Shown piece after piece: positions 5,397-9,131 of a stretch of 9,131 nucleotides of DNA (positions are counted from its first letter, which is position 1; each line of letters starts with the position of its first letter). The translations under genes and the position numbers were made by a program. The stretch is from Candidatus Egerieicola pullicola (GTDB taxonomy: Bacteria > Bacillota > Clostridia > Oscillospirales > Ruminococcaceae): NCBI GenBank assembly GCA_018712465.1, contig DVGY01000141.1, positions 1 to 9,131 of the forward strand, read 5' to 3'. The notes under the pieces are model-generated. The model was not told the origin of the DNA and ran no database searches. It was given only the letters and a program-made list of their open reading frames with translations.

Positions 5397-6083
5397 ATGC
5401 AATATCAAATTTTTGGAGAGCCTATGCCGGTGGTGGTCTGTACCCTTCAGGGCGGAGAAGCGATGCAGACAGAAAAAGGTTCCATGGTATGGATGAGCGA
5501 AAACATGAGTATGGAAACCAATGCCGGAGGTAGCGTAGGAAAAGCCTTCAGCCGGATGTTTACCGGAGAATCCATGTTTCGAAATGTCTACACTGCAATC
5601 GGCCAACAGGGAATGATTGCTTTTGGCTCTAGTTTTCCCGGCTCCATCCGAGCGATGGACGTGACGCCGGATGCCCCCATTATCGCTCAGAAATCCGCTT
5701 TTCTCTGTGCAGAAATGGGAGTGGAGACCTCTATCCAGTTTCAAAAGAAGATTGGCGCCGGATTTTTTGGCGGAGAAGGCTTTATTATGCAGAGGATTTC
5801 TGGGTTTGGCAAGGTGTTTTTGGAAATCGACGGCAGCGCCCAAGAGTACTATCTCCAACCGGGCCAAAGCTTGATTATTGACACCAGCCATCTGGTGATG
5901 ATGGATTCCACCTGTACACTTTCCATTCAATCGGTGAAGGGGTTGAAAAATAAGGTGTTCGGCGGGGAAGGCTTTTTTAACACCAAGGTCACTGGTCCCG
6001 GCCGGGTGATGGTGCAGACCATGTCGGTGGCGGGATTGGCTGCCGCCTTGAGTCCTATGATCTCTAAGAGCGGGAACAACTAA
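5397..6083 (+). CDS. TIGR00266 / AIM24-family protein
   Basis: 228 residues with no signal peptide or obvious membrane segment, rich in Gly and beta-prone sequence. The pattern MQYQIFGEPMPVVVCTLQGG, the Met-Ser-rich segment around 30-40, the GGSVGKAFSRMFTGES segment (about 44-59) and the GGEGF motifs are those of the TIGR00266/AIM24 family, which has a double beta-barrel fold. Two repeats are visible: FFGGEGFIMQRISGFGKVFL (123-142) and VFGGEGFFNTKVTGPGRVMV (187-206), reflecting the family's internal duplication. The biochemical role of the bacterial members is not known; the yeast homologue Aim24 is mitochondrial. ATG 5397 is eight bases after AAGGAG (5383-5388). It follows the GH3 gene by 24 bases with no terminator between, so co-transcription is likely. 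A large opposite-strand frame over it is a shadow. Confidence 0.88.
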   Translation: MQYQIFGEPMPVVVCTLQGGEAMQTEKGSMVWMSENMSMETNAGGSVGKAFSRMFTGESMFRNVYTAIGQQGMIAFGSSFPGSIRAMDVTPDAPIIAQKSAFLCAEMGVETSIQFQKKIGAGFFGGEGFIMQRISGFGKVFLEIDGSAQEYYLQPGQSLIIDTSHLVMMDSTCTLSIQSVKGLKNKVFGGEGFFNTKVTGPGRVMVQTMSVAGLAAALSPMISKSGNN

Positions 6084-6086
6084 TTT

Positions 6087-6122
6087 AGAATCTTTTTGCC
6101 AAGGCCAAAAGATTCTTTGGCA
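6087..6122 (+). repeat. Two overlapping inverted repeats after the AIM24 gene
   Basis: AGAATCTTTT (6087-6096) is the exact reverse complement of AAAAGATTCT (6107-6116). TGCCAA (6097-6102) is the exact reverse complement of TTGGCA (6117-6122). The two pairings interlock, so the hairpins can form only as alternatives or as a pseudoknot-like arrangement. The sequence after them (GGTTGGATGG) has no T-run, so termination would be weak. It may be a weak terminator or 3'-end element of the GH3-AIM24 transcript, or part of a switch leading into the next gene. Confidence 0.45.
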
Positions 6123-6194
6123 GGTTGGATGGAATCCTTCTCTTTTGTAGAAAAAGGTTTGGCGGCTCTGCCTATTATATCGCAACGAATTTTT

Positions 6195-6203
6195 TGATAT
6201 ACT
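6195..6203 (+). promoter_or_regulatory. Extended -10 promoter upstream of the DUF2798 gene
   Basis: TGATATACT (6195-6203) is an extended -10, nearly the same as the one before the GH3 gene (TGRTATACTGT in both). At a 17-base spacing, TTATAT (6175-6180) is a weak -35. The start would be near 6210, eight bases before the hairpin at 6218. Confidence 0.5.
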
Positions 6204-6217
6204 GTAACTACGACGTG

Positions 6218-6262
6218 CAGTTGGAACAACGATCGCAAAGATGCTGTTCCAACTGTTTTTTT
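6218..6262 (+). terminator. Leader terminator (putative attenuator) before the DUF2798 gene
   Basis: CAGTTGGAACA (6218-6228) pairs perfectly over 11 bp with TGTTCCAACTG (6245-6255), with a small inner ATC/GAT stem in the 16-base loop, and is followed at once by seven Ts (6256-6262). This is one of the clearest intrinsic terminators in the window, yet it lies between the promoter at 6195 and the SD at 6269. The 21 bases between the T-run and the ATG hold only the SD, so no other promoter fits. The gene would therefore need read-through. Attenuation is an inference; a short terminated RNA of about 54 bases is an alternative product. Confidence 0.75.
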
Positions 6263-6283
6263 GTTTAAGAGGAGGAGTTTACA

Positions 6284-6787
6284 ATGCCAAAAACAAAAGG
6301 ACAGGAACTGATTTTTACCATCATGATGGTTTTGGTTATGGTATATGGCATGATTGTGTACAACATCTGCCTGGAAACCGGAGGACTGCAAAACCAGCAT
6401 TTTCTCACAGCGTTCCATGAGCTGTGGTTTATGGGCCCCATTGCCTTTGTGCTGGACTTTTTCCTGTATGGCCATCTTTCCAAATGGATTGCCTTCCGCA
6501 CCATCGACCCCGAATCCAGCCAGCCCATTTTGATCGTTTTGACCATCTCTGCGGTAACGGTATGTTTGATGTGCCCCACCATGAGTTTGGCGGCTACCTT
6601 GCTGATTAAGCAGCCGGACTGGAGCAACCTGGTAGTTACCTGGATGGAAACCACGGTAATGAATTTTCCCATGGCTTTGTGCTGGCAGCTGTTTTTGGCC
6701 GGGCCTCTGGTACGGAAGATTTTCCGGTTGATCTTTGAACGGAAAAAAGCAGAACAACCCCCCGTCGTCCCCGAAGAAAAAAAGTAA
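6284..6787 (+). CDS. DUF2798-type four-helix membrane protein
   Basis: 167 residues with four hydrophobic segments at about 8-30, 46-66, 81-105 and 118-142, and a charged C-terminal tail (FERKKAEQPPVVPEEKK). It resembles proteins annotated as DUF2798 in Clostridia, which carry two copies of a two-helix unit. The copies are visible here: FHELWFMGPIAFVLDFFLYG (44-63) against MNFPMALCWQLFLAGPLV (126-143), each ending in a basic stretch (WIAFR; RKIFR). MCPTMSLAATLL (96-107) is also characteristic. No function is established, and no catalytic or binding motif is visible. ATG 6284 is preceded by GAGGAGGAG (6269-6277). A strong terminator hairpin lies upstream between promoter and SD (see that entry), and another follows downstream, so it is a single-gene unit. 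The DUF assignment is from recalled sequence resemblance, not a search. Confidence 0.78.
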   Translation: MPKTKGQELIFTIMMVLVMVYGMIVYNICLETGGLQNQHFLTAFHELWFMGPIAFVLDFFLYGHLSKWIAFRTIDPESSQPILIVLTISAVTVCLMCPTMSLAATLLIKQPDWSNLVVTWMETTVMNFPMALCWQLFLAGPLVRKIFRLIFERKKAEQPPVVPEEKK

Positions 6788-6800
6788 GGCGTTTCCGCCT
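6787..6800 (+). other. Small hairpin at the DUF2798 stop codon
   Basis: AGGCG (6787-6791) pairs with CGCCT (6796-6800) across a TTTC loop. Its first base is the last base of the TAA stop. No T-run follows. It is too short to be a terminator and might only protect the 3' end or slow ribosome release. Low confidence in any function. Confidence 0.3.
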
Positions 6801-6813
6801 CGTTAAACAATTG

Positions 6814-6867
6814 AAAAGACAGCAGGCTTTTTCCCCTTAGAGGAATTGGACTGCTGCTTTTCTTTTT
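6814..6867 (+). terminator. Intrinsic terminator after the DUF2798 gene
   Basis: AAAAG plus CAGCAG (6814-6818 and 6820-6825, with A6819 bulged) pairs with CTGCTGCTTTT (6851-6861). The loop carries a second small stem, TTCC/GGAA (6831-6834 with 6842-6845). CTTTTT (6862-6867) follows as the U-tract. It ends the unit and separates it from the ATPase gene. Confidence 0.7.
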
Positions 6868-7158
6868 CCCGAAAAGTTCCACAAACTCGAACTGGATTAC
6901 ACAAAATAGGTTGTGGTTTTTTAGAAAGAGAAGGAGGATTTTTCTGTTTTCTCTTGTGTTTTGTGTGAAAAGTGTGTATGATAACAAGGACGGGAAAAAA
7001 CAGGAAAATTCCCTCATTTACAATTTATTAAGCACTTTGTTTTACCATTGTTTAGAATTGCCGGGTAAAATAAAGCTGATTGCTTCCAAACGAATAAAAA
7101 ATTGCAACATCCCCAGAAAGCCCCTGGATTGCTTGGGCGGAAAGGAACGATTGTCTAC
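6868..7158 (+). promoter_or_regulatory. Gene-free leader of the P-type ATPase, with a possible promoter
   Basis: This stretch is AT-rich and I find no credible gene. A possible promoter is TTGTGT (6954-6959), 17 bases, TATGAT (6977-6982); the -10 is good and the -35 poor. A second candidate is TTTACC (7041-7046) with TAAAAT (7066-7071) at 19 bases. If the first is used, the leader is about 170 bases. AAGGAGG at 6931-6937 looks like a strong SD but has no usable ATG, GTG or TTG at the right distance. I recognise no riboswitch. Confidence 0.35.
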
Positions 7159-9131
7159 ATGAATGCACAGGAGCCTATTACCAAAACAACAGGACAGATT
7201 TTAAAGGACAATATCTGCACTCTGTTTAACCTGTTCAACTTCTTGATTGCCATAGCTCTGGCCTGTGTGGGGGCCTGGACCAATCTGTTTTTTATTCTCA
7301 TCATCATTCTCAATGTGGTGATTGGAATTGCCCAGGAATTAAAAGCTAAAAAATTGGTGGAGGAACTTTCCCTCCTTACCATGCCTATGTGTGATGTGAT
7401 CCGCCGGCAACAGCATCTCCACATCTCCATCCAGGAGGTGGAAAAGGGGGATATTCTGCTGTTAGAGAGCGGAAAGCAGATTTGCGCTGACAGCACCGTT
7501 CTTTCGGGGGAGCTGGAGGTCAATGAATCCCTGCTTACCGGTGAATCCGATCCGGTGATTAAAAAACCGGGAGACTCCCTGCTGTCCGGCAGTTCGGTCA
7601 TCAGCGGGAAATGCCAGGCGGAAATCATCCATGTAGGGGATGAAAACTACGCTTCTCAGATCGCCAACGAAGTGAAGAAACTTAAGCAGGTAAATTCCGA
7701 GCTGCTGCTTTCCATGCGGAAGGTCACTCGGTTTACCAGCTGGTTTATTATTCCCCTGGGAATCCTGCTGTTTTTGGAGGCTTTCTTCCTTCGGGGAGAA
7801 ATTATGTACGACGCTGTAGTCACCACCGCTGCCGGGCTGTTGGGGATGCTGCCCAAAGGCTTAGTATTGCTGATCAGTATCGGCCTGGCTGCCGGTATTA
7901 TTCGCCTGTCCAAACAAAATGTGTTGGTACAGGATCTGTATTCTTTGGAAAACCTGGCCCATGTGGACGTGATCTGTCTGGATAAAACCGGCACCATTAC
8001 TCAAGGCCGGATGCAGGTAGAAGAAGCTATCCTGCTGGATTCCGGAACACCAGTACCTTTTGAAACCATGATGGGCGCTTTCCTTTGCAACACCGACGAC
8101 AACAACGCTACCTTCCAGGCGATGAAGGAGTACTTCCAGCCGGTGGAAGGGGTAGAGGCCCCCGCTAAAATTCCCTTCTCCTCGGAACGGAAATGGAGCG
8201 CTGTGACCTTGGACGGAATCGGCACATTAGTGGTAGGTGCCCCGGAACGGCTCTGCAAAGGCAAATTGCCGGACGTGGTGACCAAGGTTATGAAGGAAGG
8301 CAAGCGGGTACTGCTGGCGGGCTTAACCGATGTCATCGAGGACAAAACTTTGGATCCCGAACGGATCCGCCTGGTGGCGGCCATTGTCATCACCGACCCC
8401 TTGCGGGAAAACGCCGCCTCTGCCATTACCTATTTCCGCAATCAAGGCGTGGCGGTGAAGGTGATCTCCGGGGATAACCCGGTGATGGTGTCCGCTGTAG
8501 CAAAGCAAGCCGGCATCGAGCACGCAGAAAATTACGTGGACATGTCCATGATCCATCCGGAAGACATGGATCGTGTGGTGCAGGAATACACTGTCTTCGG
8601 CCGGGTCAGCCCCCAGCAGAAAAAACTGCTGGTCACCGCCATGCAGAAACAGGGCCATCGGGTTGCCATGACCGGCGACGGGGTCAACGACCTGTTGGCT
8701 ATGAAGCAGGCGGACTGTTCCATCGCCGTAGGCCAGGGCAGCGACGCCGCCAAGCAAACGGCGCAGTTAGTGCTCATCGACTCCGATTTCTCGGTGCTTC
8801 GCAGCGTTTTGGCGGAAGGACGCCGGGTGGTGAACAACATCACCAAATCCGCCGGTGTGTTCTTTATCAAGACCATCTATTCGGTGCTTCTCTGCTTGGT
8901 GTGCATCATCCTGAACATGGATTTCCCCTTCCTGCCCATTCAGATCACCCTCATCGACCTGGTGATCGAAGGCTATCCCGCCTTCTTCATCTCCTTCGAG
9001 CCCAACGACAAACGGATTACCGGCCGCTTCCTGCCAACGGCGCTGCGATTGGCCGCCCCCAACGCTATCGTTATCACCCTGTCTTGCATTGCGGTGTTCC
9101 TCCTCAACTGGCTGGGCGCTATGCCGTTGGC
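7159..9131 (+). CDS. P-type cation-transporting ATPase, CtpE-like, 3' partial
   Basis: 657 residues are in the window and the frame is still open at the end, so the C-terminus is missing. It pumps a cation across the membrane at the cost of ATP. Visible landmarks: helices M1/M2 (about 22-58), A-domain LLTGES (125-130), M4 MLPKGLVLL (230-238), phosphorylation motif DKTGT with D275, N-domain KIPFSSERKWS (337-347) and VGAPE (359-363), ITDPLR (411-416), SGDN (437-440), hinge TGDGVND (505-511), and M5/M6 up to IDLVIEGYPAFFISFEPND (599-617). The GDGVND...AVGQGSDAAKQTAQLVLID layout and the FFIKTIYSVLL and FPFLP segments resemble mycobacterial CtpE, which has been linked to Ca2+ uptake; the substrate here is not proven. 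ATG 7159 follows AAAGGA (7141-7146) by 12 bases, which is rather long. The usual pre-M1 'GL..V..R...G' stretch is absent (see findings). Upstream in-frame TTG codons at 7102 and 7129 lack an SD. Confidence 0.9.
   Translation, partial: MNAQEPITKTTGQILKDNICTLFNLFNFLIAIALACVGAWTNLFFILIIILNVVIGIAQELKAKKLVEELSLLTMPMCDVIRRQQHLHISIQEVEKGDILLLESGKQICADSTVLSGELEVNESLLTGESDPVIKKPGDSLLSGSSVISGKCQAEIIHVGDENYASQIANEVKKLKQVNSELLLSMRKVTRFTSWFIIPLGILLFLEAFFLRGEIMYDAVVTTAAGLLGMLPKGLVLLISIGLAAGIIRLSKQNVLVQDLYSLENLAHVDVICLDKTGTITQGRMQVEEAILLDSGTPVPFETMMGAFLCNTDDNNATFQAMKEYFQPVEGVEAPAKIPFSSERKWSAVTLDGIGTLVVGAPERLCKGKLPDVVTKVMKEGKRVLLAGLTDVIEDKTLDPERIRLVAAIVITDPLRENAASAITYFRNQGVAVKVISGDNPVMVSAVAKQAGIEHAENYVDMSMIHPEDMDRVVQEYTVFGRVSPQQKKLLVTAMQKQGHRVAMTGDGVNDLLAMKQADCSIAVGQGSDAAKQTAQLVLIDSDFSVLRSVLAEGRRVVNNITKSAGVFFIKTIYSVLLCLVCIILNMDFPFLPIQITLIDLVIEGYPAFFISFEPNDKRITGRFLPTALRLAAPNAIVITLSCIAVFLLNWLGAMPL

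Noticed and set aside
5355..6185. Reverse-strand ORF of 276 aa over the AIM24 gene
   Set aside because: His-rich, low-plausibility protein antisense to a recognised gene; it starts inside the intergenic region without an SD.
6241..6420. Possible leader peptide starting at ATG 6241
   Set aside because: The ATG lies inside the terminator hairpin, has no proper SD, and the frame runs as a shadow deep into the DUF2798 gene.
6265..7017. Reverse-strand ORF of 250 aa over the DUF2798 gene and its downstream region
   Set aside because: It is antisense to the membrane protein and crosses its terminator; the composition fits a shadow frame.
6911..7162. Forward 83-aa ORF upstream of the ATPase
   Set aside because: It starts at a non-ATG or poorly placed codon before the nearby AAGGAGG, shows no family resemblance and fills an AT-rich leader. 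Its end overlaps the ATPase start by chance.
1..9131. CRISPR array, insertion sequence, phage or defence system
   Set aside because: No spaced direct repeats, transposase, integrase or nuclease/effector motifs were seen on either strand.

Overview
The window looks like a chromosomal segment of a Gram-positive Clostridia bacterium, most likely of the Ruminococcaceae/Oscillospiraceae type. This is inferred from three things: strong AGGAGG-type Shine-Dalgarno (SD) sites before most genes, an S4 protein of the Zn-free form with the 'MARDRQPILKKCKALGI' start that I associate with that group, and rpsD lying inside the alpha operon. All recognised genes are on the + strand.

Region 1 (1-3541) is the 3' end of the large ribosomal-protein operon. 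In order it holds a KOW-type RNA-binding protein (5' cut by the window edge), infA (IF-1), rpmJ (L36), rpsM (S13), rpsK (S11), rpsD (S4, GTG start), rpoA (RNA polymerase alpha) and rplQ (L17). A promoterless hairpin lies in the rpsD-rpoA spacer. A C(UUCG)G hairpin with a poor U-tract follows rplQ. Only six bases later comes a tRNA-Arg(CCU) gene with encoded CCA and one C:A mismatch in its acceptor stem. A good intrinsic terminator then closes the unit.

Region 2 (3667-6083) begins with about 275 bases without a gene. They contain a possible second terminator, a long imperfect dyad and an extended -10 promoter. A two-gene unit follows: a membrane-anchored family 3 glycoside hydrolase (NagZ-like) and a TIGR00266/AIM24-family protein.

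Region 3 (6084-6867) has inverted repeats, an extended -10 promoter, a near-perfect intrinsic terminator placed between that promoter and the next SD, then a four-helix membrane protein of the DUF2798 type with its own terminator. Expression of the DUF2798 gene therefore appears to need terminator read-through.

Region 4 (6868-9131) has about 290 bases with a possible promoter and no convincing gene, then a CtpE-like P-type cation ATPase that runs off the window. Its N-terminus is unusually short, and a Lys replaces the usual acidic residue in the M4 'PEGL' motif.

I see no mobile element, CRISPR array, phage gene or defence cassette. The regions of most interest are the regulatory leader of the DUF2798 gene, the dyad upstream of the hydrolase, the tRNA and its hairpin, and the ATPase ion-site residues.
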